DNA of 64,000 bases, taken from Neopestalotiopsis rosae. Lineage: Eukaryota; Ascomycota; Sordariomycetes; Amphisphaeriales; Sporocadaceae. Positions 34,395 to 45,137 of the stretch are shown one piece after another (positions within the stretch are counted from its first letter, which is position 1; every line of letters starts with the position of its first letter). Below the pieces are notes generated by a model. The model was not told where the DNA came from, searched no databases, and was given only the letters and a program-made list of their open reading frames with translations. Position numbers and translations under genes: made by a program. Location: NCBI GenBank assembly GCA_023078685.1, contig JALGAS010000005.1, positions 4,030,001-4,094,000 of the forward strand, written 5' to 3'.

Positions 34395-37086
34395 TCAGTT
34401 ATACAGTGGCGCGATGCAGGCACCCATGATGCGACACGCCCACCAGAAGAACGTTGCGCCCGCAATACATGGCACAAGTAAGGCCATAAATGATTTTGCA
34501 GGGTCAAGTGGGCTCATTGTACTAGACAGATGGCAGTCTAAGCCCAGGACTACAATGGCTGTTCCGAGGGCGAGTCTGGTACATCATCAGATCGAGTGAA
34601 TTCGATCGTCTGGATTTGATAACTTACAGCTGTCGCCGTTTGATGTCCATCCTCCTGGTGTCGCAGAAAGTCCATGCTACTGTGAAGCCAATGGCGCTCA
34701 AACCAGCACTGAAATTTTATCAGTCAGTACTTCCTACTTCGATAACAAATCCAACGATGGTAAACTGGGGAGTCATTTCTCACCTTGTCGCCGAGTCCAA
34801 CCTATGTTCAACAAATGCTTTGTAACCATAGGCCAGGTGGGAAAGGAACGCAGCCACTGAAAACCAGATCCCGTAATTCTTGGTGCCGGCGGGACGTCTT
34901 CTTTCAAATCCAAAAGCCAAGCCTATCCATGTTAAGCTGGACAACCACATGGCAAGATGCCACTGCCACTCCAGACTGGGAGTAACACTGTTCTGGCCCG
35001 CGTCAGGAAAAATCTCCGTCTTGAAGCCAGTCGGTGAAGCGGCCACTCCGCTTGTGAGCAGTATCATTCGTTGCAAGGGTGAGCCGGGCCAAAGGCAATT
35101 GTTCAAAACACGCATTCGAGACTGTAAAGAGTCCAACAAGGCTGTGAATGCTTGCGCGTACGCCAACAGGGAATGCTTGATGGTTCGCCCGTAACGACCA
35201 GTGAGTGATAGTTGTAAAGACCTCACAACTTTTTGCGAATATACTTGAGCTGTCTCGAACCAATCAGGCTGTGGTAATGGAGGATGGTGGTCATATGCAG
35301 GCCACTTAGTGCTGGGAGAGCTGATGAGATCGGGGATCACTAATTGCATCCTTGGTCGGATGTATTCTTCATCGTCGCCTGTACTTGGTCGGAAATATTC
35401 TTCGTCGTCGTCTCTCTTGTCGTTTCGAAAAAAATCAGTGGGGTAGTATTTGTCAACCCAGAGCAACCCCTTCATGGCAAAATCTTCCGGGAGTGGTCGT
35501 GGAATCTCATTATCCGGTTGGGGAAACTCGCTGCTTTTTCGATCAGACAAGAGGGAAAGTTGGTCCTTGAAAACGTGAACTGTGTGGAAGTAAGGGAGGA
35601 TATTTGGGTCAGCGAGTCGCTGGAACACGACTTCCTGCGGAGCCAGGTATAGCGCCCGCTTAAAAGCCTCTGGAATCTCGGAGGGCTCTTCCTTGCTGAC
35701 ATCGGCAGCATCGTCTGTCTTTGGTGGGCGAATAGTCTGGAATACGAAATTATCATCCTTTCCATACGATAATAATGGAAAACAATTCGTGATCCCGATG
35801 TAATACCCGGCCTCCATCCAACGCCTAGTGCCTTTGCCAATATGATTATCCAAATCTAGCAAAAAGTCGTTTATTGCCGGGTTTTCTGGATTTTTGCCAT
35901 TTAGAAGGATTCCATGCGTTTTGACAAAAGATGAATCGATGGGAGGGAGGCCAGACTTTTGCGCTGTCGTATTTAAGATGGAATCGAAGAGCGTCATAAT
36001 TGAGTCGCGAGCCGAGGTAAAAGGCGTGGGAACGCAAAGAGATTTGCTATAGTAGAATAGCTGTTGTAGTGCGTTTGGTCGAGCTAGCATGGCGAGATGA
36101 TGGTAAAGCCTCCCCGTCGGAGGAGATTTATCCGACGCCTTCGAGTACCAGTGCCGCGACACTGACGTCCAGACCTCTCTGTCACGAATATCATTATCTT
36201 CATCTTCGATTGCCATTCTGTATCTTCCCAAATCACCCAGGCACTCTATCCACGTATCTTCGAACGCGGGCACAGTCTCATATAACAGGGCCATCATCGA
36301 GTAGGCCAGATAGATGAACGTGAGTATATGCTCCAGAGAAGCAGGAAGACGGTGCCTTAGCAACTCAAGGAATGAATGTATGCCATGGCGCCACATACGG
36401 GCTGGCAAAGCGTATTTTGATGCCAGTCTCCGTAAGGCGAGATTTGTGGACGGATGCTGCGAGGCGAGAAAGAAGTCATGATGTTCATGAAGAAGTGTGC
36501 GGTGCAGTGCAATTAAGGCTTGCCATTGCTCATAGTTCAACTTCCCTCCATTCTGTGAACTCGCAGCGTTATCAACCTCTATGCACTTGCTTTCAACCAT
36601 AACCAACCCAGCATAGATACCCTTGACCTCGGCTACCAGTTGTTCTTGACTGATGGGCCTGGTTTCGGGTTGCTTGATGAGCGGCGCTATATGTTCGTCC
36701 TCCAGAGGGTCTTCTTCGGTTGAAGCTACCTGAGACTGATTTGCGTCTCCTGGGCTAGTGTGCTGCTGAGCCCGTGTTCTGGCAGTCTTGAGCTCATTGG
36801 AGTCTGGCGAAGTTTCATAGTGATTCTTGACGGGATAAACCGTCGCTTGTTGTCGCCAGCCGGAATCGTCATCGGCTCGTTTGTATTCTCCTTCGTTTCC
36901 GTTTGTCGCTCTCCCTTCATGGACGATATTCATTTGATCATCTTCCCCCGCCAACCAGTCTTCTTGGGAGATAGAGTCTTGACGAATGTGGCAGACTTCA
37001 TCTACAAATTGGGCACCGCAATGTTGGAGTAGATGAGGTTCGGATTGGGTAGAATCCCGCTCGAGGTCGGTCTCTAAGGCTTCCAT
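34395..37086 (-). CDS. Est1/SMG-type DNA/RNA-binding domain protein with multi-pass membrane C-terminus
   Basis: Three exons (34784-37086, 34628-34708, 34395-34575), phases consistent, 854 residues; ATG at 37086, since the earlier in-frame codon is only GTG. The first 130 residues are polar and disordered. Residues about 165-480 resemble the Est1-type helical domain found in SMG5/6/7 and fungal relatives: HRTLLHEHHDFFLASQHP, LPARMWRHGIHSFLELLRHR, AFEDTWIECLGDLGRYRMAI, GRLYHHLAMLARPNALQQLF. That domain family acts in nonsense-mediated decay and telomerase biology. The C-terminal 150 residues hold about five hydrophobic segments (AMWLSSLTWIGLAFGF, WFSVAAFLSHLAYGY, SAIGFTVAWTFC, LGTAIVVLGL, SFMALLVPCIAGATFFWW). 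The soluble 14-3-3-like fold joined to a membrane anchor argues for a signalling or membrane-tethered role rather than telomerase. Domain name is by recall of motifs. Confidence 0.8.
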
Positions 37087-37650
37087 CTTCACTGAAACGG
37101 CATAATCGCCGCTCCTTCAGTGGCGAGAGGCTATCAACAACGGAGGCTTGCTGACGTGGAGGGAACTGCTACCATTGAGGGGGAGATGAAATAAAGAGTC
37201 AAACAGATACAAAGTGTTTCAAGAATCCGAGGAACAAAAAAAAGAACGTTCTTGGAGGATATCGATGCTAAGTCTGAGAGGGTTGGGCGGTGATGGTCTC
37301 TGAAGAACCAAGATCGTTGCGGAAGGAGGGCACAATGTAGCTCAATACTCTGCCAATGTGGGAAACGAAGCAGGTCACGCAGCTCAAGGCCATTGTGTGC
37401 GACTTAGTACGTAGGACTTTGGGCGTCAACAACTCAGCCTCATTGGGCTGCCTCCAAACCCCGCATCAGCCCTCTCTGACTGGTTACGCACAGGTTCTTT
37501 TGCTGTTTCCATGGTATCGATCTGTTTCTGGGCTGCTGGACATTTCATTTACATCCATCATCTACTGATCCGCCATTGTACCTTATTCCAAAGCTCCCTT
37601 TATCGGAACTGTTGTGGTAATCCAAGGGGAAAAGGGACGTCGTCTACAGA
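37087..37650. promoter_or_regulatory. Divergent promoter region, 0.56 kb
   Basis: Lies between divergent starts of the Est1-type membrane protein and the 257-aa membrane protein. No clear TATA box; an A-rich run is at about 37,230-37,245. Confidence 0.4.
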
Positions 37651-38480
37651 ATGAATATCGGTCATGACCTCTCTAGCTCGAACACGTCGACGAGACACGA
37701 AAATCCATCTCACCAATCCGACGCGCCATTGGTATTAAATCCGGACGTAAAGGTTGAACGCTCCCAATCTTCCAAACCGGCGTCCCCTTGGAGATGCTCG
37801 ATCTCTAGTCGCGCGCCACGAAGATCATCTGGGTCAAGGACAAGACACGATACGAAAACATTAAACTCACAAATGGACAACGACGTGCATCCGATCGTCC
37901 TGCTTCTCAGCGCTGCAACCTCCATCACAACATCCATACTCGTTGGGCCGTCCTTCTTCGCGTGCCAGGAGAACAGAAGAACAACGTGGATAAATATTTT
38001 AGAGCCCGTGACTGGGTCAGAATTTTGTGTATGTCCAAGAAACCAGTATTGGCGTTGAGAGTCGCAAAAGCTTACAATGTCCAGTCATTATTACCGAGAT
38101 GGGCTTTCAAGTCCGAGTCTATACCCTCACCAACGATCGTTCTTATTATCGTGCAGGCCTATGCCCTTTCGACGGTAGCGTTTTATCGATGTCGACCACA
38201 AGACCAATGGAAGATGACAATCATGCTGCTGGCGGCGCTTTTGGGAATCACTCTCGACCCACCTCGCGTATGGAATGCGACAGCAATATTAGAACATATC
38301 GCGACAGTAACACCTCGAGTGATTTCATTTGGACTACTTTTAAGTGCCTTCGTGCACTCGAGGGCACACAAGCAGCAGCGCAGCAGGAGTTGCAGGCACT
38401 CGGACAATTCAATCACAGAAACTGATTTCGTACTACTTGACGAAGTAGGCATGAAACCGGAGAAGGCGACATCTATGTAG
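37651..38480 (+). CDS. Small multi-pass membrane protein of unknown function, 257 aa
   Basis: Two frames join through a well-formed 56-bp intron at 38029-38084 (GTATGT donor, GCTTAC branch-like site, CCAG acceptor), giving exons 37651-38028 and 38085-38480 and 258 codons. The N-terminal 80 residues are polar and Ser/Arg-rich. Hydrophobic stretches follow: HPIVLLLSAATSITTSILVG, PTIVLIIVQAYALSTVAF, KMTIMLLAALLGITL and TPRVISFGLLLSAFV, with charged loops, so three or four membrane passes. No known family is recognised. It starts 564 bp from the divergent Est1-type membrane gene, which also ends in several membrane segments, so the two may be co-expressed; that is inference. Confidence 0.65.
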
Positions 38481-39420
38481 TAGAACGGACCAGTACCTAC
38501 GTAAGGCAATACTGTCCAGCGGATTCAAAATGACACATCATCATGGTTGGATCAAGTCGGTACGAGACTGAGGAAACATGAGTACAATAAGGGCATGCTT
38601 GGACCAAAAGACCATCGAGGACCAAGGATATCAACAACCAACAAGCAGAAAGATATGGGAAACAAGGGTACTCCTATAGACTCTTACATACCAATTCCAT
38701 ATATGACTCTGCTAATAAATATTGTCCCTTTTCCAACCGTAATGGGGTTCTCGCTGTCCTCTGATGCGCTGTCTTAGTCGAAACACCTCCAAAGACCGAT
38801 TAGCTGCGACAGGCGGGTTCAAGGGCACCAGTCGTGGATCGAGTAGTATGTTAGTCGAAACGTAATGTCGCTCAGATTTGGCATCTGCTTGTTTGACAAA
38901 GGGTTAGGGTCTCATACCAGCTCAAAAGGAAGACGACGATTATAGGGCCCAGGCCTGGAAAAAGATAAGTTAGTGGCGACGGTCCAGGGGTGCGGTGCTC
39001 AGTATAATCATTTTCTTGGGGCTTGGCTAGACCTCTCATTCAAGGAGCCTAAGACGGACAGCAAAAGTTCAATTCGGCAGATACTTCAGCAACGACGACA
39101 TGCGCGACAAAAGAGGAAGAAGAAACAGACTTCGCGATATCATTCATCTAGTACCACTGTTATGTCGGCGAAAGTCTATATACAACCGACCTAGCCCTTT
39201 TGTGTAAATTGGTAAAATGTTAGTAGATCATCTCAGCGGCCATCTTGATGTTCTCGGCGCCTCTTAGCATCGGCGGTACTCCGACGGAGTTATCATGCTC
39301 CGCTATTGCGCAATGCCAATACTACACGTTCGCGGGGTCACAAGATTGCACTGGTGCATACTGCCCGTCTTTCCATGTCAGTAAAAACTAAACCTCAGAG
39401 GTCATTTCACCAGTGTTCCG
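38481..39420. other. Intergenic gap, 0.94 kb
   Basis: No supported gene. Probably the 3' flank of the small membrane protein and the promoter of the S51 peptidase. Only short frames are present. Confidence 0.45.
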
Positions 39421-40302
39421 ATGCATCTAATTGGGTCTATCTTTATTGTCTTATTGTTTACTCTCGCTGCTGTCATGGCACTACCGGTCGCTAACAATGA
39501 GACGTATGTCGGCCCCGAAAACGGCAACCTCGTTATCGTGGGCGGAAACCTCCAGTCCGACACGATATGGCAAAAAATCATTGAACTTGCTGGAGGACCA
39601 AATGCACCAATTGTCATCATACCAACGGCCGGTGGTGAGCCGACTTACAACGAGTCTGTACCCAGCGCAATCTCCCTGCGCAAGAACGGTTCGCACAATG
39701 TCACAGTATTGCACACCTATGACCCGGCGGTTGCAGATACTGATAATTTTGTCGCCCCGCTCCTGGAAGCCAAGGGTGTGTACTTTGACGGCGGGCGGCA
39801 GTGGCGCCTTGTGGATGCATATGCTGGGACAAAGGCGGAGCGCGCATTCCAGGCGGTACTGGATCGTGGTGGGGTCATTGCCGGCTCGTCTGCTGGCGCA
39901 AGCATCCAAGCATCATTTCTTGCACGCGGGGACACAGAAAACAACCAAATCATGATCGGAGACCATACTGTTGGCTTCGGGTATCTCAAAAATGCGGCAA
40001 TCGATCAGCACGTTATGGTGAGGAATCGGCAGTTCGATATGTTTGACATTCTCAAAGTGCATCCCGAACTACTGGGTATAGCTATTGATGAAAACACGGC
40101 GCTTCTGATCCACAAGAATGAGGCGACCGTGCTCGAGGGAACATATGTACTGATCTATGACCGTGGTTTCTGGTCGAGAGAAGAGCTGAGCGAGCTCAAA
40201 CATATTCCGCCGCCAGAGAATCGGTTTTACTTCCTTCGGCCAGGTGATGGGTACGACCTAGCAGAGAGAAAGGTAATTGAAAAGGGCACGATAGAGCTGT
40301 GA
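39421..40302 (+). CDS. Secreted cyanophycinase-like peptidase (family S51)
   Basis: Single exon, 293 residues. A signal peptide is clear: MHLIGSIFIVLLFTLAAVMA with likely cleavage before LPVANNE. The mature part has the class I glutamine-amidotransferase-like fold of S51 serine peptidases: NLVIVGGNLQSD at the first strand, IVIIPTAGGEP, VYFDGGRQWRL, and the nucleophile elbow GGVIAGSSAGASI with Ser157 as the likely catalytic residue. NAAIDQHVMVRNR carries a His in the position used by cyanophycinases. S51 enzymes cleave cyanophycin (multi-L-arginyl-poly-L-aspartate) or Asp dipeptides; fungal secreted members have no proven substrate that I know. N-glycosylation sequons (NNET, NGSH-type) fit secretion. 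The convergent neighbour is the PNP-HET gene. Confidence 0.9.
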   Translation: MHLIGSIFIVLLFTLAAVMALPVANNETYVGPENGNLVIVGGNLQSDTIWQKIIELAGGPNAPIVIIPTAGGEPTYNESVPSAISLRKNGSHNVTVLHTYDPAVADTDNFVAPLLEAKGVYFDGGRQWRLVDAYAGTKAERAFQAVLDRGGVIAGSSAGASIQASFLARGDTENNQIMIGDHTVGFGYLKNAAIDQHVMVRNRQFDMFDILKVHPELLGIAIDENTALLIHKNEATVLEGTYVLIYDRGFWSREELSELKHIPPPENRFYFLRPGDGYDLAERKVIEKGTIEL

Positions 40303-40588
40303 GATGAGGAGCAAAGAAGATATCAGCTTCACTTCGGCGTGGAGCAGATTATGTCCTGCTTGCAGTTTGACCAGTAGCATGTTGCTGAGAAGGAAACTCA
40401 ATGGCAAACAGCTAGAGGCATATATTGCAAATAGAAATAAAACCATCATACCGCTGGAGGGATTCAGTCCCCACTGAATACATCTCGGAGTAGACTCGCG
40501 TCATGTTCTGAGTAGCGCTCTAGTTAAGGCGACATCTAAGCTGATTATAAGCAGCACTAACTGTATAAGGTACCTCTGAAGACATTAA

Positions 40589-41047
40589 CTAAAAACGGTG
40601 AGGGCCTTGCTGTATAGGCTCAAGGAGCAAACTAGGATCTAGAAGAAGTTCGTTGAAGTTCTCAGCCATAAGAATCGCGAAAGGCCGAGACCTCTGTGCC
40701 AGAGCACCCCCAAGAGCAGAGACCAAGACTCTCATCCAGGGATAGACAGTACACCGGTTCCGAACGACCATAAATCTGGCAGCATACATCAGAAATGCCC
40801 ATTTATTTTCTACTCGTACAAGCGCCGTGACAACATCACCTTGGTCTCCATACTTGTCGAGCAAGAGATTAATATTGTCTTTTCGCCCAAGTCGCGACAT
40901 GGTATTGAGTACATTTGCTGGTACTTGAATCCTGTCGCCACATCTGTCAAAGACCAGCCCGAGCGCTGTAGAGTCTACAGAGCAATAGAAACTGGTGTCC
41001 ACAACGTCATTGATCTCAATATGGTCGCCGTAAGTATCAAGTATGAC
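40589..41047 (-). pseudogene. Former C-terminus of the PNP-HET-repeat protein, beyond a premature TAG
   Basis: This open frame continues in the same frame directly after the TAG at 41048-41050. It begins with VILDTYGDHIEIND, which falls in register with the preceding repeat units, then contains two more degenerate units (LVFDRCGDRIQVP, NLLLDKYGDQGDV) and a non-repeat tail ending in EPIQQGPHRF. It adds about 152 codons. It would be translated only by stop readthrough or in alleles lacking the stop. Confidence 0.7.
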
Positions 41048-44000
41048 CTAGAACATATTTGACCCTCGTGTGAGGGCGTTCCGGGACATCCTATTGGTGA
41101 ACGTAATCTGGTCGCCGTATTGATTGAGTACGACCTTGAGGATATGGGGCGACAATTGATCAATGGCCATATATACCATGTCATTTGTGCCTGTAATCTG
41201 GTCGCCGTACCGATCGAGTATGACCTGGAGGATACGGCGTGACCCTCGAGCAATGGCCCTGTAGACCATGTCATCTGTGCCCGTAACCTGGCCGCCGTAC
41301 CGATCGAGCATAAACTCGAGCATTTTTGATCCGCGGTCAATCAATCTACACAACATCTCATGTGTAAAAATAATCTGATCGCCGTATTGATCAACGACGA
41401 ATTCTAGCATATGTGACCCTGAATCTACGGCTTTGTAGACCATTTCATCCGCAAAAGCGATTCGGTTGCCGTGCCCGTCAAACAAGAACCGAAAAGTGCT
41501 TAATCCTTGTTCCATAGCCGACTGGATCACTCTTTGAGTGATAATAGATCGCTCTCCACATGCTTGTTGCATTAATTTCAACATTCCTGGGCCGAACCTC
41601 ATCGCTGCCAGGGTCGCTTCGTCGCCAATCTCCAATTGACTGGGATATAAGTCGAATAATAGCTGCACGGTCATTTGGCCTCTTTCGATGGCATCTACTA
41701 CCAAGATGTCGGTTATTTTAACCTGGCCGTTGTAGTTATCAAGAAGTATATCAAGTATGCTTCCTCCGTTTCGAGTAGCTTCGTCGCTCAAATCGCGAGT
41801 GAGCACGACCTTTTTGCCATATTTCATGAGGAATCGTCCAAAAATGACAGGCCCCTTCTTGGCTGCCTCCATGGCGAGAACTTCAGTTATTTCGATATCG
41901 TCACGATCTTGCTCCAACATCATGGGTACCAGATCTACTTCGCTGTCTCGCAAAATGTCTAAAACGTCTTGCGTTGCTTTTGGTCCTTTGTTTCGTCTAA
42001 GGTAAGCCGCGAGAGATTCTGTAAATTCAGGTACATCCCCACTAGACGATTCGGCCGAGATTACTTGGATGATGTTGGAATCATGCATCAATTGCTCCTG
42101 CACGGGCGATCTGATCAACCAAAGGTAATTAACCGATACCTCCGATAGGAACACCTGCTTGTTGTGTCTGTGCTTGAACTGTTCTGATACTTCCAGCTGC
42201 GTTCCACGGTAACGGAATTGGTCCAAGTCCATAGACAAGAGACTCGGAACTAGTTTCTGTAGTTCCGCAATGTTCGTATATATCAATGATCTGGGTGCGA
42301 TATGATCTCTGCACATGTACGCCATCAAATCATTACTAACAGCTTCTTCAGTTTTGGTGTAGTCCGATCTGAAGGGTTTGTCGGAAGAGATATCCAAGAG
42401 CGCAAAGACGCGATCCTTGGACTCAGTGGCTTGGCTCTCCCGAAACTTCCATAGGAGTGTTGACAAGTTTGGTTTCTGATTCCACCAAGAGGACCTTCTT
42501 GAAGGCCCAGGCATGACATCAATAATAGCTTGACATTGGGTACTAGGCTCAACTTCGAGCATAGTCGGGGCAAGGGCGAACGTTCTTGCGTTGATCCACC
42601 CTGCAGTGCAGCCCAGAGAAGCCCTTCGGGCATTGAACACCTCTTGTATCACCCAAACTCGACCGAACCATTCGTTGTTGACTAATGATTCGAGTCTTGA
42701 TCGTTGACTGCTTATTGATGGATTTCCATTTTCCAGTGAGCCTTGTATGTTGCTCCAAATGACCTGAAATTGGGGATCTCCATCAGGCCATCTTTTCCAA
42801 GCATCAACTGGGACGCATCTCTCGAACCTCTGGAGCGCCAATAACAGAGTGTGAACATCGTAGTCCACATGTCCGAGCCAAAAGAGGACCTGGTCAGCGC
42901 GCCGGTACACGTCACCCATGTGATCAACTTGGTGTCCTCGTTCTCGAATGTTACCTTGATCGATACAAATTGCATCGATCCACAATATACGATCCTTGTC
43001 AGGGAATCGCAGGTGCGTGAGGGCCAGATATAGGTTAGATGTGATTGCAAGTGCCCTACCATTTACTCGAATTGTCTCAGTTAAGCAATCACTACCCCAG
43101 CAGTATGATAGCGCTTCATATGGTATAAGATTCTCGTCGTCCAAGTAAGCTTGGAAGAGATGACATTTGAGTTGACCTTTGCCCCCTTGCAGCATCAATA
43201 GTCGAAACCCTGGTTGGCCCAGGTCAAAAGGTTCGTAACGGAACTGAAGCTCTACTGGAGGTTCCAGCGCAAGCTTAGAGTGATCGATCCGATTTACCAA
43301 GTAAATCAAGTACGAGATGATAGCTTTGCAAGTCTCCGTGTGAGCACCCTGGCCCGGCACATCGTCAAAATGTTTGGCAACACCAGCGATAACCAAGAAT
43401 GGATCATAATCCAGAGTCGCCCCGGCTGTTTCAAAACAAAGGATGTTGTTTCTGGCTGTAAAGTTCGCGAGAAGTTCGAAGTCCTCGATAGGACGAGTTG
43501 AGCTTGCAATGACGCCTAGTAACGCCTTGGGCTGATCCTGGTGGAGGGTCACTAGCTGAGGCTTATCATCCTTCCAGATATCGCTTTGCGCTTCGGAAGA
43601 ATGCTTGTGATTGTAAAGACATCTTTTCCAGTCTTCGAGGCCTTGAGGGCTTCTAGCATGTCTGATAGCGTCCGCCACGGAAGGTGATACATTTCGTGAT
43701 TCACCAGTAATGACGAGACGCTTTCCATCTGTTGTCTCCTCGACATTGAGGTGAATGACACCCCGCTGCATGAGTGGCAATATCCCGCCAACAACAATGT
43801 CGCCTATGCGTGCAATTCCTAGCCGAGGCGCGATAGCATTGCTGCTGACCAAGAAACCAGCCCGGATAGCAGGGGCATGTTGCAAGAGATCTTGGATGAT
43901 GCAATTGATGCTTAGAGTATCGGTATCTGTAGCCGGGTTTGCCAATACCACGTTGTGTGTTCCGATCTTGCCAAAGGTGTACGTGACATGGCAAGTGGAG

Positions 44001-44092
44001 GAATATTGGTTGACGATATCTTCGAAGTAGTGTCGAGCTATCGCTTGTAGTTTGGAGAAAGGAAGTACCCAGGCGATGAGGTAGTCTCCCAT
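41048..44092 (-). CDS. PNP-like/HET-domain protein with C-terminal 30-aa repeats, truncated
   Basis: Single exon, 1014 residues, ATG at 44092. Residues about 1-280 look like a degenerate nucleoside-phosphorylase-type domain as seen at the N-terminus of fungal NLRs: THNVVLAN, IARIGDIVVGG, NNILCFETAGATLD, DPFLVIAGVAKHFDD; the usual Gly-rich VGIGGG is replaced by LVSSNA, so catalysis is doubtful. The HET domain runs from about 324 (YEALSYCWGS, RILWIDAICIDQGNIRERGHQ, VWVIQEV). It normally triggers incompatibility cell death on non-self fusion. The C-terminal 300 residues are about 30-residue repeats around LDRYGDQIT..., typical of fungal NLR-type sensors. Translation stops within a repeat unit, where sister repeats have Gln, Lys or Glu, so the gene is probably truncated by one C-to-T change. 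Confidence 0.85.
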   Translation of the reverse strand: MGDYLIAWVLPFSKLQAIARHYFEDIVNQYSSTCHVTYTFGKIGTHNVVLANPATDTDTLSINCIIQDLLQHAPAIRAGFLVSSNAIAPRLGIARIGDIVVGGILPLMQRGVIHLNVEETTDGKRLVITGESRNVSPSVADAIRHARSPQGLEDWKRCLYNHKHSSEAQSDIWKDDKPQLVTLHQDQPKALLGVIASSTRPIEDFELLANFTARNNILCFETAGATLDYDPFLVIAGVAKHFDDVPGQGAHTETCKAIISYLIYLVNRIDHSKLALEPPVELQFRYEPFDLGQPGFRLLMLQGGKGQLKCHLFQAYLDDENLIPYEALSYCWGSDCLTETIRVNGRALAITSNLYLALTHLRFPDKDRILWIDAICIDQGNIRERGHQVDHMGDVYRRADQVLFWLGHVDYDVHTLLLALQRFERCVPVDAWKRWPDGDPQFQVIWSNIQGSLENGNPSISSQRSRLESLVNNEWFGRVWVIQEVFNARRASLGCTAGWINARTFALAPTMLEVEPSTQCQAIIDVMPGPSRRSSWWNQKPNLSTLLWKFRESQATESKDRVFALLDISSDKPFRSDYTKTEEAVSNDLMAYMCRDHIAPRSLIYTNIAELQKLVPSLLSMDLDQFRYRGTQLEVSEQFKHRHNKQVFLSEVSVNYLWLIRSPVQEQLMHDSNIIQVISAESSSGDVPEFTESLAAYLRRNKGPKATQDVLDILRDSEVDLVPMMLEQDRDDIEITEVLAMEAAKKGPVIFGRFLMKYGKKVVLTRDLSDEATRNGGSILDILLDNYNGQVKITDILVVDAIERGQMTVQLLFDLYPSQLEIGDEATLAAMRFGPGMLKLMQQACGERSIITQRVIQSAMEQGLSTFRFLFDGHGNRIAFADEMVYKAVDSGSHMLEFVVDQYGDQIIFTHEMLCRLIDRGSKMLEFMLDRYGGQVTGTDDMVYRAIARGSRRILQVILDRYGDQITGTNDMVYMAIDQLSPHILKVVLNQYGDQITFTNRMSRNALTRGSNMF
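41060..41530. repeat. Coding tandem repeats, about 90 nt each
   Basis: Near-identical stretches such as ATCTGGTCGCCGTAYYGAT recur at about 41,106, 41,196, 41,286 and 41,373, a period of 87-90 nt (29-30 residues). High DNA identity among neighbouring units suggests recent unit exchange, as in other fungal allorecognition repeats. Confidence 0.8.
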
Positions 44093-45137
44093 GTTAGGAA
44101 ACTTGTCGATCGCCAGCGTTGTTCTCTATGCATATATGAACAGACGCCTTCCTCAATTCATGTGACGGCGTCCCACTCTTCTTTCCAAGGACTAATATCC
44201 AGTCGCAGGCAGAATGATTACATCCTCGTTGGATCGCGGGAAAAGAACACATCTAGTCTGAGTGGGGGACGGAGACTGGAGGTACGTCCACGGGCGAGAT
44301 AGGCATCCCCTAGGTACCGAGGGAGACACCGAAAACGCCTTAAAATGGGCGCAGGTGGTAAGTTTTTGTTATGATCCAAGTCAGCAGCGCCCTTGCGCTA
44401 CACGTGCCACCTTCATCAGCCCGCTGTGCATTGCGGTGTGTTCGTTTGGGCGAAGCCAGCCCCTTTGCGGTCCAGATGCACGCTTGGAACTACTACGGCA
44501 AAGATTAAGACTGTGGTGGCGCGCGGCTGGGCATTGCACAGCCTTGATCGGGATCAGTCTCAAAGCATCTGGAACATAATTTATGTACACGATGTCAATC
44601 ACATGACTTTAGTGCCAAACAGAAAGCCTTATTTTTTCCACCAGACTGGCTATAATCTAAATGAAAAATGAACACGAATAATACTGCAGGCCGACAAACC
44701 GAAAATCTCCACTAGAAAACAGTACGCACTGCATTAAGTAGAGACTTACTACCAACACTCGGGTTATAATCATGCCAAGCTCGGGGTAACAAAATCCTTT
44801 CTACTGATTTTGAGTGGAACCTTTTGCCCCTCAGTGATAGTCCATAGTACTATAATAACGCACCGGCAATGTCGTCTCCAATATTATTGCTTGAGAAATT
44901 GGGGTATAACACGGAAATGGAGTGCGTCACCTCCGCATACATGTAGGCGCACCGAGTTTGGACATCCGCTCACGATGAGGGGAAGCAAAGAGACGGCGTC
45001 TCGAGGTGAATGTAGTTTCGGGTTTCAAAGTCCGTAGTCAATACAAACATCATCAAGCTCTCCTCATCGCCACGCTCATTGTGCTTGATTCCTATGTAAA
45101 CATTGGAAAAGATTGAATCAGTGTATCAAACGTCAAA
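44093..45137. promoter_or_regulatory. Divergent promoter region, 1.0 kb
   Basis: Separates the PNP-HET gene from the Dal5-type transporter. No supported gene and no unambiguous regulatory site. Confidence 0.4.

Noticed and set aside
38895..38915. GGGTTAGGGT, telomere-like
   Set aside because: A single copy; not a telomeric array or interstitial repeat.
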